From assembly GCA_016218825.1 (NCBI GenBank), contig JACRCV010000075.1, positions 62,001 through 126,000 of the forward strand: a DNA stretch of 64,000 nt. The letters run 5' to 3'. A model generated the notes under the pieces. It saw only the letters and a list, made by a program, of their open reading frames with translations. It was not told where the DNA came from and did not search any database. Each line of letters opens with the position of its first letter. Within the stretch, counting starts at the first letter, position 1. Source of the stretch: Deltaproteobacteria bacterium. Its GTDB lineage: Bacteria > Myxococcota > XYA12-FULL-58-9. Positions 13,806 to 21,541 of the stretch are shown here, in pieces. A program made the position numbers and the translations under genes.

Positions 13806-14570
13806 ATGGCACGAGACAAGCGCGGCATCGTTCTGAAGTCGGCGCGTGAGATCGAGCTCATGCGGCGCGCCAACCGGCACGTCGCTGAGATCCTCGATCT
13901 GATGTGCAAGGCGGTGGCGCCCGGGGTCTCGACCTGGGACCTGGATCAGATCGCGCGGCGCGAGCTCAAGGCGCGCGGCATCACCAGCGCGTTCTTGGGC
14001 TATCGCGGCTTTCCGGCGACGGTCTGCGCCTCGATCAACGAGGAGATCGTGCACGGCATCCCGAGCAAGAACCGGGTGCTCAAAGACGGCGACATCATCA
14101 GCCTCGACTTCGGCGCGGTCTGCGAGGGCTACGTCGGCGACTCGGCGCGCACCGTGCCGGTCGGCAAGGTCTCGGCCGAGGCCGAGGATCTGATGCGGGT
14201 GACCGCGGAGTGCCTGGAGCACGCCATCGCCGCCTGTCACGCCGAGAACCGTCTCTCGGAGGTCGGCGCCGCGGTCGAGAAGCACGCGACTCAGAACGGA
14301 TTCGCGGTGGTGCGCGAGTTCGTCGGCCACGGCATCGGCACCGCGATGCACGAGGAGCCGCAGGTGCCGAACTACTTCGACGGGCCGCGACCGCGGATGA
14401 AGCCCGGGCTGGTGATCGCGATCGAGCCGATGGTGAACGTCGGCACCCACGAGGTCGAGGTCCTGGCCGACGGTTGGACCGCGGTGACCCGGGATCGCAA
14501 GCTCTCGGCGCACTTCGAGCACTCGGTCGCGATCACCGACGGCGAGCCGATCGTCCTCAGTCGCCTCTAG
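13806..14570 (+). CDS. map: Methionine aminopeptidase, type I
   Basis: Removes the initiator methionine from new proteins using two metal ions. From ATG 13806 the protein has 254 residues and starts MARDKRGIVLKSAREIELM; a GTG at 13794 would add four residues. Metal-binding segments are present in order: LDFGAVCEGYVGDSART (two Asp), GHGIGTAMHEEP (His), IAIEPMV (Glu) and SAHFEHSVAI (Glu). Its TAG overlaps the stop codon of the converging gene: the bases CTAG (14567-14570) serve both. Confidence 0.95.
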   Translation: MARDKRGIVLKSAREIELMRRANRHVAEILDLMCKAVAPGVSTWDLDQIARRELKARGITSAFLGYRGFPATVCASINEEIVHGIPSKNRVLKDGDIISLDFGAVCEGYVGDSARTVPVGKVSAEAEDLMRVTAECLEHAIAACHAENRLSEVGAAVEKHATQNGFAVVREFVGHGIGTAMHEEPQVPNYFDGPRPRMKPGLVIAIEPMVNVGTHEVEVLADGWTAVTRDRKLSAHFEHSVAITDGEPIVLSRL

Positions 14571-15892
14571 GCTTTCGGATTCACGACCGAGCTCATGCGG
14601 CGCCGGAGGCAGCAGGCGACCGCGAGGACGGCCAAGAAGGTCGGCGGGGTCGCGGCGCAGCCCTCGTCGGGTGCGCTCGGGCGATAGTCGCTCGGGGTCG
14701 TGGCGCCGCAGTGCTCGCCGGGCCCGATCACGTGATCATTGCAGCGCGAGAACGCCTGAAACAGGGTGGTCCACTCGAGCTCGAGGCGGGACGTCGTGCC
14801 GGTCGTCGCCTGGCCCTTGAACCACAGGGTCATGTCGGACGCGGCCCGATAGCCGACCGAGAACAGGTGCAGGCCGCTGTTGCCCATCAGGTCGAAGTGG
14901 CTCTGCAGCGTCTTCGGCGTGCTGTCGTTGTAGTAGGTGGCCATGAACTCGCCGCCGATGGGCGTTTGGTGGCCGGTGGTGTCGCTGTTCGTGGTGACGA
15001 GCACCTCACCGCCGTAGTAGTCGCTCTGCGGTGTTCTCGCCGCGGCGCAGCCGGTGTCGCGCAGGCAGGTGATGACGCCGCCGGCGCCGTTCGGAGCGTA
15101 GAAGTTCACGAAGGTCCCGGTCTGCGGCTGCACGGTCGACAGCGCGGCCTCGAAGGCCGCGAGGTGGGTGCTGACGTCGCCGCCCCAGTCGCGCTCGAGG
15201 CCGAGGCGCGCGATCGCGGCGCGCGAGGCGGCGGGGGTGCCGGGGACACCGGTCGCGGACTCGTAGTCGTGCAGTGACACCAGCGTGCCGTACTCGTTGA
15301 CGCCGGTGACGACGCCGACAAACCCCGGCCAGGCGACGTTGACGAAGCTCGGGCCGACCTCGGGCTTGACGACGAACAGCACGTGATCGCGCTCGACGTC
15401 GAAGCCGGTGCCGTAGTCGAGGCGGCGGGTGGCGAGGCTCTCGTACGGTGCCGCCACCCGGGAGCCCCACGCTGCGTGCGAGCGACACAGGTAGCCCCAG
15501 TCGCCCATGCCGCTCACGAGCTTCAGATCGGTGAGGTCGAGCGCCGCGGTCGGGCTCTTCGCGAGGATGCCGGCGAGCACGCCGGCGAGCTCGTCGTCGA
15601 ACGCCGGATCGAGCCAGTCCAGGCCGTTCGCGACCGTTCGCAACAACGAGTACTGCTGGCCCGTGAGCTGGCCGCGCGCCTGGGCGAGAAAGCCGACGAT
15701 GCGCGCCGCGAGCAGGTTGCCGTGGGCGTAGCCGCGCTCGTACGGGGTGCCCCAGAGCCGCACCACGGTCACGCCGGCGCCGGCGGCGTCGCGGTCCTCC
15801 GAATAGATCTCGCCCTTCACTGTCTGGGCGCTGACGATCGTTGGGGTGAACATCAGCGACAGCGTCACGAGGCCGGATGCGAGCTTGCTCAT
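14567..15892 (-). CDS. Secreted C45/NTN-hydrolase-like protein with MYXO-CTERM-like tail
   Basis: A 441-residue protein with a signal peptide (cleavage near SAQ, residue 23). The part around VVRLWGTPYERGYAHGNLLA (43-62) and the segment CRSHAAWG (136-143) followed by RRLDY (156-160) resemble the C45 peptidase/acyltransferase group of N-terminal nucleophile hydrolases, with Cys136 as likely nucleophile. The substrate is unknown. The tail has GC (411-412), a hydrophobic stretch and Arg-Arg-Arg (430-432), matching the MYXO-CTERM sorting pattern. It would be handled at the cell surface by a myxobacterial sortase-like route. It runs against the ribosomal genes and interrupts the cluster where infA would be expected. 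Confidence 0.75.
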   Translation of the reverse strand: MSKLASGLVTLSLMFTPTIVSAQTVKGEIYSEDRDAAGAGVTVVRLWGTPYERGYAHGNLLAARIVGFLAQARGQLTGQQYSLLRTVANGLDWLDPAFDDELAGVLAGILAKSPTAALDLTDLKLVSGMGDWGYLCRSHAAWGSRVAAPYESLATRRLDYGTGFDVERDHVLFVVKPEVGPSFVNVAWPGFVGVVTGVNEYGTLVSLHDYESATGVPGTPAASRAAIARLGLERDWGGDVSTHLAAFEAALSTVQPQTGTFVNFYAPNGAGGVITCLRDTGCAAARTPQSDYYGGEVLVTTNSDTTGHQTPIGGEFMATYYNDSTPKTLQSHFDLMGNSGLHLFSVGYRAASDMTLWFKGQATTGTTSRLELEWTTLFQAFSRCNDHVIGPGEHCGATTPSDYRPSAPDEGCAATPPTFLAVLAVACCLRRRMSSVVNPKA

Positions 15893-16250
15893 GGGCGTCT
15901 CCCAGGCTGGGGATATTGCGAGCCTGTTTCTACCGCGCCAACCGGAGATCGGGAAGGGTCGGCGCTTCCTTGTCCGATTCGGCCGCACTGCGCTGCTCGG
16001 GGGGCACCCCTCGCCTTCGACGGCGCCTTCGGCATGGCCGTGCCTCGATGACGAGAAGTGCCGGATGCCGGCCGCGGCTTCGACTTGCGCATGACCTCCG
16101 GCTCGCGGCCCCCCGCTGCGCTGCTCGCGCGGCCGCGCTCGAGTTGTCGGTTCGAGCGGCGATCTGGCTCGAGCTCTGCGCCCACTCCCTTGCGCCGAGC
16201 CGGCGGCCGTGGGAGATGCGATCCAGCAGGGGAGTGGTAGGAGTGCGTCG
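15893..16250. other. Divergent intergenic region, 358 bases
   Basis: Lies between the divergently transcribed C45-like gene and hemY, so it must hold promoters for both, but I see no convincing -35/-10 pair. GGAG at 16239-16242 serves hemY. GCTGCGCTGCTCG-like strings occur more than once, giving weak internal similarity. No gene is supported. Confidence 0.4.
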
Positions 16251-17666
16251 ATGGAGATCGTCGTCATCGGCGGCGGCATCAGCGGCCTGTCGACCGCGTA
16301 CGCGATCGAGCAGGAAGCGCTGGCGCGGGGGGACAAGGCGAGCGTCAGGGTGTTCGAGGCGGACGGCCGGTTGGGCGGCAAGATCGACACGCGGACGATC
16401 GACGGCTTCGTGATCGAGGGCGGGGTCAACGGCTGGCTCGACTCCAAGCCGGCGACCGACGAGCTGACGCGGGCGCTCGGGATCTACGACGAGCGCCTGG
16501 TGTCGAACGACGCCGCGCGCCGCCGCTTCATCCTGCGCCGCGGCCGGCTGCAAGAGGTGCCGACCGGCCCGGGGGCGTTCCTGAAGAGCGGCCTGCTGTC
16601 ACCCACCGGCAAGCTCCGCCTGGCGCTGGAGCCCTGGGCCCGCAAGCGACCGGACGCCGACGAGTCGTTGGCCGACTTCGCGCGTCGACGGCTCGGGCCC
16701 GAGGCGCTCGAGGCGTTGCTCGATCCGATGGTCTCCGGCATCTTCGCCGGCGACCCGGAGCGCATGAGCCTGAAGAGCTGCTTCCCGCGCATCTTCGAGA
16801 TCGAGGCCGCCTACGGCGGGCTCATCCGCGGCATGATCAAGATCCAGAAAGAGCGCGCCGCCCTTCGCAAGAAGACCGGCAGCGCCAAAGAGGTGAGCGC
16901 CGCGGGACCGGGCGGCAAGCTGATCTCGTTTGCCCCCGGCACCAGCCGTCTCATCGAGTCGTTGCGGGCGCGGCTTCGCGTGCCACCGGTGATCGGCGCG
17001 AAGGCCGCAAGCGTGGTGCGCGCCGGCGCCGGCTACAAGATCCGCTTCGCGGACGGTCAAGCGGTCGACGCCGAGAAGGTGGTGCTCGCGACCCCGGCGT
17101 ACGCCGCGTCGCAGATCCTGCGCGAGCTCGACGCCGAGATCGCGCACGAGCTCGCCGGCATTCCTTACGCCGCGGTCAGCGTCGTCGCGCTGGCCTGGAG
17201 GCGGGCCGACATGCCGCACCCGCTCGACGGCTTCGGCTTCGTGGTGCCGTTCGCCGAGGGCGAAGAGATCCTGGGCACGCTGTGGGACTCGAGCGTGTTC
17301 GCCAACCGCGCGCCCGAGGGGCAGGTGCTGCTGCGCAGCATGGTCGGTGGCTTCCGGCGCGGTGCCTTGGCGCTGCGCGGCGACGACGAGATCATCAGCT
17401 CGGTCGTCGCGGTGACGAAGAAGCTCACCGGTGTCGAGGCGGTGCCGCGCCTCGCGAAGGTCATCAGGCACGAGCGCGCGATCCCGCAGTACGTGCTCGG
17501 TCACGGCGATCGCCTGGCGCGCATCGATGCCCGGCTCGCGCGGCACGACGGCCTGCTGCTCACCGGCAACGCCTACCACGGGGTCGGCTTGAACGACTGC
17601 ACGGCCAATGCCAAGCGGATCGCGACAGCGGTGTTCGAGGCCGCGGCCGGGCGTGGAAGTGCCTGA
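16251..17666 (+). CDS. hemY: Protoporphyrinogen oxidase, HemY type
   Basis: Oxidises protoporphyrinogen IX or coproporphyrinogen III late in haem synthesis with FAD. The 471-residue product starts MEIVVIGGGISGLSTAYAIE; the dinucleotide fold GGGISG is at 7-12 and EADGRLGGK follows at 36-44. The C-terminal FAD segment LLLTGNAYHGVGLNDC is present. Length and spacing fit the HemG/HemY oxygen-dependent family better than other amine oxidases, though substrate choice cannot be read from sequence. ATG 16251 follows TAGGAG. It lies between map and rpmJ, an unusual place, and infA is missing. Confidence 0.85.
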   Translation: MEIVVIGGGISGLSTAYAIEQEALARGDKASVRVFEADGRLGGKIDTRTIDGFVIEGGVNGWLDSKPATDELTRALGIYDERLVSNDAARRRFILRRGRLQEVPTGPGAFLKSGLLSPTGKLRLALEPWARKRPDADESLADFARRRLGPEALEALLDPMVSGIFAGDPERMSLKSCFPRIFEIEAAYGGLIRGMIKIQKERAALRKKTGSAKEVSAAGPGGKLISFAPGTSRLIESLRARLRVPPVIGAKAASVVRAGAGYKIRFADGQAVDAEKVVLATPAYAASQILRELDAEIAHELAGIPYAAVSVVALAWRRADMPHPLDGFGFVVPFAEGEEILGTLWDSSVFANRAPEGQVLLRSMVGGFRRGALALRGDDEIISSVVAVTKKLTGVEAVPRLAKVIRHERAIPQYVLGHGDRLARIDARLARHDGLLLTGNAYHGVGLNDCTANAKRIATAVFEAAAGRGSA

Positions 17667-17687
17667 GCCTGTTCGGCATTTTTTGCC

Positions 17688-17717
17688 TTGCCAATCGTGA
17701 ATCTCGTGTGCTAAAAG
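17688..17717 (+). promoter_or_regulatory. Probable sigma-70 promoter of the alpha operon
   Basis: TTGCCA (17688-17693), 18 bases, then TAAAAG (17712-17717) preceded by TGC, an extended -10. Transcription would start near 17724, about 77 bases before rpmJ. The location right after hemY fits an independent promoter for rpmJ-rpsM-rpsK-rpsD-rpoA-rplQ. Confidence 0.5.
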
Positions 17718-17733
17718 CCCGCTCTCATTTTTC

Positions 17734-17756
17734 TCGGGAGCCTCAAGGTTTCCCGA
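17734..17756 (+). other. Leader hairpin before rpmJ
   Basis: TCGGGA (17734-17739) and TCCCGA (17751-17756) form a 6-bp stem with an 11-base loop inside the presumed alpha-operon leader. In E. coli S4 represses this operon through its leader; whether this hairpin has such a role is unknown. Confidence 0.3.
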
Positions 17757-17800
17757 TTGGATTGTGTGTGATCTCGCGCCTTTTTGAAGGGTGATGTGTC

Positions 17801-17914
17801 ATGAAAGTGCGAGCGTCGGTTCGCAAGATTTGTAACAAGTGCAAAATCATTCGGCGCAAGGGCCGGGTGCGCGTCATCTGCGCCAACCCGCGCCACAAGC
17901 AGCGCCAGGGCTAG
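17801..17914 (+). CDS. rpmJ: Ribosomal protein L36 (bL36)
   Basis: A 37-residue 50S protein starting [15 protein letters not shown]. The zinc ligands are Cys11, Cys14, Cys27 and His32, so this is the zinc-binding form. GAAGGG lies 10 bases upstream of the ATG, and rpsM follows after 9 bases. It is the first gene of the alpha operon; infA, which often precedes it, is absent. Confidence 0.97.
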   Translation: MKVRASVRKICNKCKIIRRKGRVRVICANPRHKQRQG

Positions 17915-17923
17915 AGGGACAAC

Positions 17924-18325
17924 ATGGCTCGTATAAGCGGCGTCGACCTCCCGCGTAACAAGCGCATCGACATTGCGCTCCGGTATCTCTACGGCATCGG
18001 TGCCACGCTCGCGCGCGAGATCGTGGCGCGCGCCGGCGTCGATCCGAGCAAGCGCACCGACAACCTCGAGGAAGGCGAGATCGCCAAGCTCCGCGAGATC
18101 ATCGACCGCAACTACAAGGTCGAAGGTGATCTGCGGCGCGAGGTGTCGATGAACATCAACCGCCTGATGGATCTGGGCTGCTATCGCGGCCTGCGGCATC
18201 GCAAGGGGCTGCCGGTCCGCGGCCAGCGCACCCACACCAACGCCCGCACCCGCAAGGGTCCGCGGCGCATCGTCAAACGCACCGGTCCGGTGTCCGCAGC
18301 TCCTGCGGCGCCGCCGGCAAAGTAG
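17924..18325 (+). CDS. rpsM: Ribosomal protein S13 (uS13)
   Basis: S13 is a 30S head protein that contacts the P-site tRNA and L5. The 133-residue product starts [19 protein letters not shown] and holds the helix-two-turn-helix region and the basic [20 protein letters not shown] segment. The tail after KGPRRIVKR is extended by an Ala/Pro-rich stretch of about 15 residues. Confidence 0.97.
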   Translation: MARISGVDLPRNKRIDIALRYLYGIGATLAREIVARAGVDPSKRTDNLEEGEIAKLREIIDRNYKVEGDLRREVSMNINRLMDLGCYRGLRHRKGLPVRGQRTHTNARTRKGPRRIVKRTGPVSAAPAAPPAK

Positions 18326-18334
18326 GATTGACTC

Positions 18335-18718
18335 ATGGCGAACGTTACCAAGGCCAAGAAGGTCAAGAAGAACATCCCCTCGGGGGTGGCCTTCATCCAG
18401 GCGAGCTTCAACAACACCATCGTGACGATCACCGACCTGCAAGGGAACGTGATCTCCTGGTCGTCCGCGGGCTCCAAGGGCTTCCGCGGCTCGCGCAAGT
18501 CGACGCCGTTCGCGGCGCAGGTCGCGGCGCAGGACGCCGCCGGCAAGGCCGCCGAGCAGGGCATGCGCAGCCTCGGCGTGTTGATCAAGGGTCCGGGCGC
18601 CGGTCGCGAGGCCGCGATCCGGTCGCTGCAGGGCGCCGGCTTCAAGATCAACATGATCCGCGACGTCACCCCGATCCCCCACAACGGCTGCCGGCCGCCC
18701 AAGCGCCGTCGCGTCTGA
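18335..18718 (+). CDS. rpsK: Ribosomal protein S11 (uS11)
   Basis: S11 forms part of the mRNA exit site of the 30S platform. The 127-residue product contains [34 protein letters not shown] and the C-terminal signature [18 protein letters not shown]. It is 9 bases after rpsM and 10 bases before rpsD. Confidence 0.98.
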   Translation: MANVTKAKKVKKNIPSGVAFIQASFNNTIVTITDLQGNVISWSSAGSKGFRGSRKSTPFAAQVAAQDAAGKAAEQGMRSLGVLIKGPGAGREAAIRSLQGAGFKINMIRDVTPIPHNGCRPPKRRRV

Positions 18719-18728
18719 GGAGCACACC

Positions 18729-19355
18729 ATGGCTCGGACCACCATCGCCCGTTGCCGGCAGTGCCGGCGAGAGAACATGAAGCTCTTCCTCAAGGGAGAG
18801 CGCTGCTACACCGAGAAGTGCGCCATGGACCGCCGGCCCTATCCGCCGGGCCAACAGGGCCAGGGGCGCCACAAGTTCTCGGAGTACGGCATCCAGCTTC
18901 GAGAGAAGCAGAAGGTGCGCCGGATCTACGGCGTCCTCGAGCGCCAGTTCCGGCGCTACTACGCCGAGGCGGCGCGCCAGAAGGGCGTCACCGGCGAGGT
19001 CTTGCTGCAGCAGCTCGAGCGCCGGCTGGACAACGTCGTCTATCGCCTGGGCTTCGCGGCGTCGCGCAACGAGGCGCGGCTCTTGGTGCGCCACGGCCAC
19101 ATCAAGGTCAACAACCGCCGGGTCAACATCCCGTCGTTCTTGGTGAAGACCGGCCACATGATCATGGTGAAGGACGCCTCGAAGGCCAACGTCAAGGTGG
19201 TCGAGTCCATCGGCAACGTCGACAAGCGCGGCGTGCCGCAGTGGCTCGAGCTCGGCGGCGACAAGCTGTCGGCGACCGTCAAGGCTCTCCCGGGCCGCGA
19301 CGACATCACCGTGCCGATCCAAGAGCAGCTGATCGTCGAGTTGTACTCCAAGTAG
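18729..19355 (+). CDS. rpsD: Ribosomal protein S4, zinc-binding type (uS4)
   Basis: S4 nucleates 30S assembly. The 208-residue product has four N-terminal cysteines (Cys9, Cys12, Cys26, Cys31) forming the zinc site of the C+ type, then [21 protein letters not shown] and the S4 RNA-binding domain ([27 protein letters not shown]). It is full length. A gap of 63 bases precedes rpoA. Confidence 0.98.
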   Translation: MARTTIARCRQCRRENMKLFLKGERCYTEKCAMDRRPYPPGQQGQGRHKFSEYGIQLREKQKVRRIYGVLERQFRRYYAEAARQKGVTGEVLLQQLERRLDNVVYRLGFAASRNEARLLVRHGHIKVNNRRVNIPSFLVKTGHMIMVKDASKANVKVVESIGNVDKRGVPQWLELGGDKLSATVKALPGRDDITVPIQEQLIVELYSK

Positions 19356-19418
19356 CGCTGAAACGCCGTCCAAGGCGGCCGCGGCCCATATTGTTGCCTT
19401 TTCTGAGGAGAGCGATCG

Positions 19419-20420
19419 ATGCACCGTAACTGGCGTGATTTGATTCGACCCAAGCACCTGCTCGTGGACCGCGAAACCCTGTCCCGCACTTACGGCAAGT
19501 TCTTCGCCGAGCCGCTGGAGCGGGGCTTCGGCGTGACCTTGGGCAACGCGCTGCGTCGGGTGCTGCTCTCCTCGTTGCAGGGCGCGGCGATCTGCGCGGT
19601 CCGCATCGACGGTGCGCTGCACGAGTTCACCGCGATCCCGGACGTCACCGAGGACGTGACCGACATCATCCTGGCGCTCAAAGACGTGTTGGTGAAGACC
19701 CACGCCAACGAGCCGCGGGTGCTGAAGATCGACGTCAAGGCCGAGGACAAGGAAGAGCGCATCGTCAGCGCCAAGGATCTGACCGGCGACGAGGCGGTCG
19801 AGATCCTGAACCCCGACCACAAGATCTGCACCCTCGCCCCGGGCGGCCGGTTGGCGATGGAGGTCATGGTGCGCCGCGGTCGCGGCTACGTGCCGGCGGA
19901 CAAGAACAAGGCCCCCAACATGGCGGTGGGCTGGATCCCGATCGACTCGTTGTTCTCCCCGATCCGCAAGGTGTCGTACAACGTCACCAACGCCCGCGTC
20001 GGCCAGGTGACCGACTTCGACAAGCTGACCCTCGAGTGCTGGACCGACGCCAGCGTCGCGCCCGACGACGCGGTGGCGCTCGCCGCCAAGATCCTGAAGG
20101 AGCAGCTCACCGTCTTCATCAACTTCGAGGAAGAGGAAGAGTTCGAGGTTCCGGAGGAGACGCCGGCGGTCGACAAGGTCAACGAGAACCTGCTGCGCTC
20201 GGTGGACGAGCTCGACCTGTCGGTGCGCGCCGAGAACTGCCTGCAGGCCGCCAACATCAAGTACATCGGCGACCTGGTGCAGAAGACCGAGGCCGAGATG
20301 CTGAAGACCAAGAACTTCGGCCGCAAGTCGTTGAAAGAGATCAAGGAGCTGCTCGCCGAGATGGGTCTGAGCTTGGGCATGAAGCTCGAGAACTGGCCGC
20401 CGCGCGAGCTGAAGCGCTAG
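19419..20420 (+). CDS. rpoA: RNA polymerase subunit alpha
   Basis: Alpha dimerises to start core polymerase assembly, and its C-terminal domain contacts UP elements and activators. The 333-residue product has the N-terminal domain with [24 protein letters not shown], the acidic linker [12 protein letters not shown], and the C-terminal domain beginning [18 protein letters not shown] with helix-hairpin-helix residues [18 protein letters not shown] precedes ATG 19419. Confidence 0.98.
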   Translation: MHRNWRDLIRPKHLLVDRETLSRTYGKFFAEPLERGFGVTLGNALRRVLLSSLQGAAICAVRIDGALHEFTAIPDVTEDVTDIILALKDVLVKTHANEPRVLKIDVKAEDKEERIVSAKDLTGDEAVEILNPDHKICTLAPGGRLAMEVMVRRGRGYVPADKNKAPNMAVGWIPIDSLFSPIRKVSYNVTNARVGQVTDFDKLTLECWTDASVAPDDAVALAAKILKEQLTVFINFEEEEEFEVPEETPAVDKVNENLLRSVDELDLSVRAENCLQAANIKYIGDLVQKTEAEMLKTKNFGRKSLKEIKELLAEMGLSLGMKLENWPPRELKR

Positions 20421-20434
20421 ACAGTTGGCGAAGC

Positions 20435-20463
20435 GACCGCGGCGAAGTCGCGGCGCGGGAATC
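20435..20463. repeat. Intergenic palindrome copy 1 (degenerate)
   Basis: Between rpoA and rplQ: GTCGC near 20447-20451 pairs with GCGAC just upstream, and the region ends GGCGCGGGAATC (20452-20463). The same trailing GCGGGAATC follows perfect hairpins at 29692-29719 and 63316-63343. This copy has the weakest stem. Confidence 0.4.
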
Positions 20464-20522
20464 GGATACGGAGAAGTGGGCGTCGCCCGCGCGACGTCCG
20501 CCGGATGAGGGAGCAGGTCGTC

Positions 20523-21173
20523 ATGAGACATCACGTCGCACACCACAGACTGCACCGGGGCACCGCGCACCGCGAAGCGCTGATGAAGAACCTCGCCACC
20601 GCGTTGTTCGATCACGAGCGCATCGAGACCACGCTGCCCAAGGCGCGCGCCTTGCGGCCGTATGCCGAGCGCCTGATCACTCTCGCGAAGCGCGGCGACT
20701 TGCACGCCCGCCGGCTCGCGGCGCGCCACATCCACGACCACGGCATCCTGCACAAGCTGTTCGCCGAGCTCTCGGAGCGCTTCAAGACCCGGCACGGCGG
20801 CTACACCCGCATCATGAAGCTCGGCTTCCGTCGCGGTGACAACGCCGACATGTCGCTCATCGAGCTCGTCGACGCCAAGCTGCGTCCGGCGACGCCGGCC
20901 AAGGCCGACCTTGGCAAGGGCGCCAAGGCCGAGGCCAAGCCCAAGGCGGCGAAGAAGACCGAGGCGGTCGAGCACGAGGAGAAGGCGGCGAAGGCCACGG
21001 AAGACAAGCCCGCCAAGGCCCACAAGGCCGCGGCCGCCAAGAAGCCGGCCAAGGAGCCCAAGGCGCCGAAGCCGGCGAAGAAGGCCAAGGACGCCGACGA
21101 CAAGCCGGCCAAGAAGCCCGCGGCGAAGAAAGAGACCAAGGGCTCCAAGAAGGCCTCCAAGCCCGCCAAGTAG
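20523..21173 (+). CDS. rplQ: Ribosomal protein L17 (bL17) with Lys/Ala-rich tail
   Basis: L17 lies near the 50S exit tunnel. From ATG 20523 the product has 216 residues; L17 is usually about 120-130. Residues 1-122 are a complete L17 (RHHVAHHRLHRGTAHREALM, HERIETTLPKARALRPYAE, ending LIELVDAKLRP). Residues 123-216 are a low-complexity tail of Lys, Ala, Pro, Glu and Asp resembling histone-H1-like tails. The frame is continuous with no sign of frameshift. A TTG-led open frame six codons upstream is less likely. Confidence 0.95.
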   Translation: MRHHVAHHRLHRGTAHREALMKNLATALFDHERIETTLPKARALRPYAERLITLAKRGDLHARRLAARHIHDHGILHKLFAELSERFKTRHGGYTRIMKLGFRRGDNADMSLIELVDAKLRPATPAKADLGKGAKAEAKPKAAKKTEAVEHEEKAAKATEDKPAKAHKAAAAKKPAKEPKAPKPAKKAKDADDKPAKKPAAKKETKGSKKASKPAK

Positions 21174-21263
21174 CTCCTCGTTCGCCCTCCGTTTTTCCGA
21201 TTCTGCGATTCTCTCGTCGGGGTGATCTCGACTTTCCCCGCCCCGCTCTTGATTGCCGCGCCG

Positions 21264-21350
21264 ATGCGAGCTGCGGATCTTCTGGGCGTGTCTACCACGT
21301 TCATGCGAAGACGGGATCTACTGGGCGTGCCCCCCACGCCGATGCGGCGC
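21264..21350. repeat. 39-base tandem repeat, about 2.2 copies
   Basis: ATGCG recurs at exactly 39-base spacing (21264, 21303, 21342). Between the first two units the shared core is GGATCTnCTGGGCGTG followed by a C-rich ACCACG or CCCACG stretch. The third unit is truncated. Thirty-nine is a multiple of three, so the forward frame translates as a 13-residue repeat, but nothing else supports coding. Confidence 0.55.
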
Positions 21351-21390
21351 GGGGGTCGCCCTCCCTCCGGGCTCGGCCGTTCGGCCTCGG

Positions 21391-21408
21391 CCGCGCCACT
21401 GCTGTGGC
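21391..21408. terminator. Perfect hairpin downstream of rplQ
   Basis: GCGCCAC (21391-21397) and GTGGCGC (21402-21408) form a 7-bp stem with a 4-base loop (TGCT). No T-run follows on either strand. It may help separate rplQ from the converging PEGA gene, but it is not a classical intrinsic terminator. Confidence 0.35.
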
Positions 21409-21541
21409 GCGTCTTCGCGGCGCTCGCGCGCCGCTCACCCTGCGGTCCGGCTCACGCAACCCCTCCGAGTGGGGCGAGGCGGGGACCACGCCGCTTTCGC
21501 GGGGTGCACCTTCCGCCTCACGCAAGTCGGCGCAAACCTGG

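Larger units (their letters stand above)
21174..21541. other. Intergenic region between rplQ and a converging gene, 368 bases
   Basis: This gap separates the rplQ stop from the stop of the reverse-strand PEGA gene. It contains a 39-base tandem repeat and a perfect hairpin, listed separately. The open frames through it have no recognisable family and look like GC-driven artefacts. No obvious T-tract terminator was found. Confidence 0.5.

Noticed and set aside
18666-21023. A 785-codon reverse open frame across rpsD, rpoA and rplQ
   Set aside because: It lies opposite well-identified genes and has shadow composition (Leu/Val/Asp/His-rich) without motifs.
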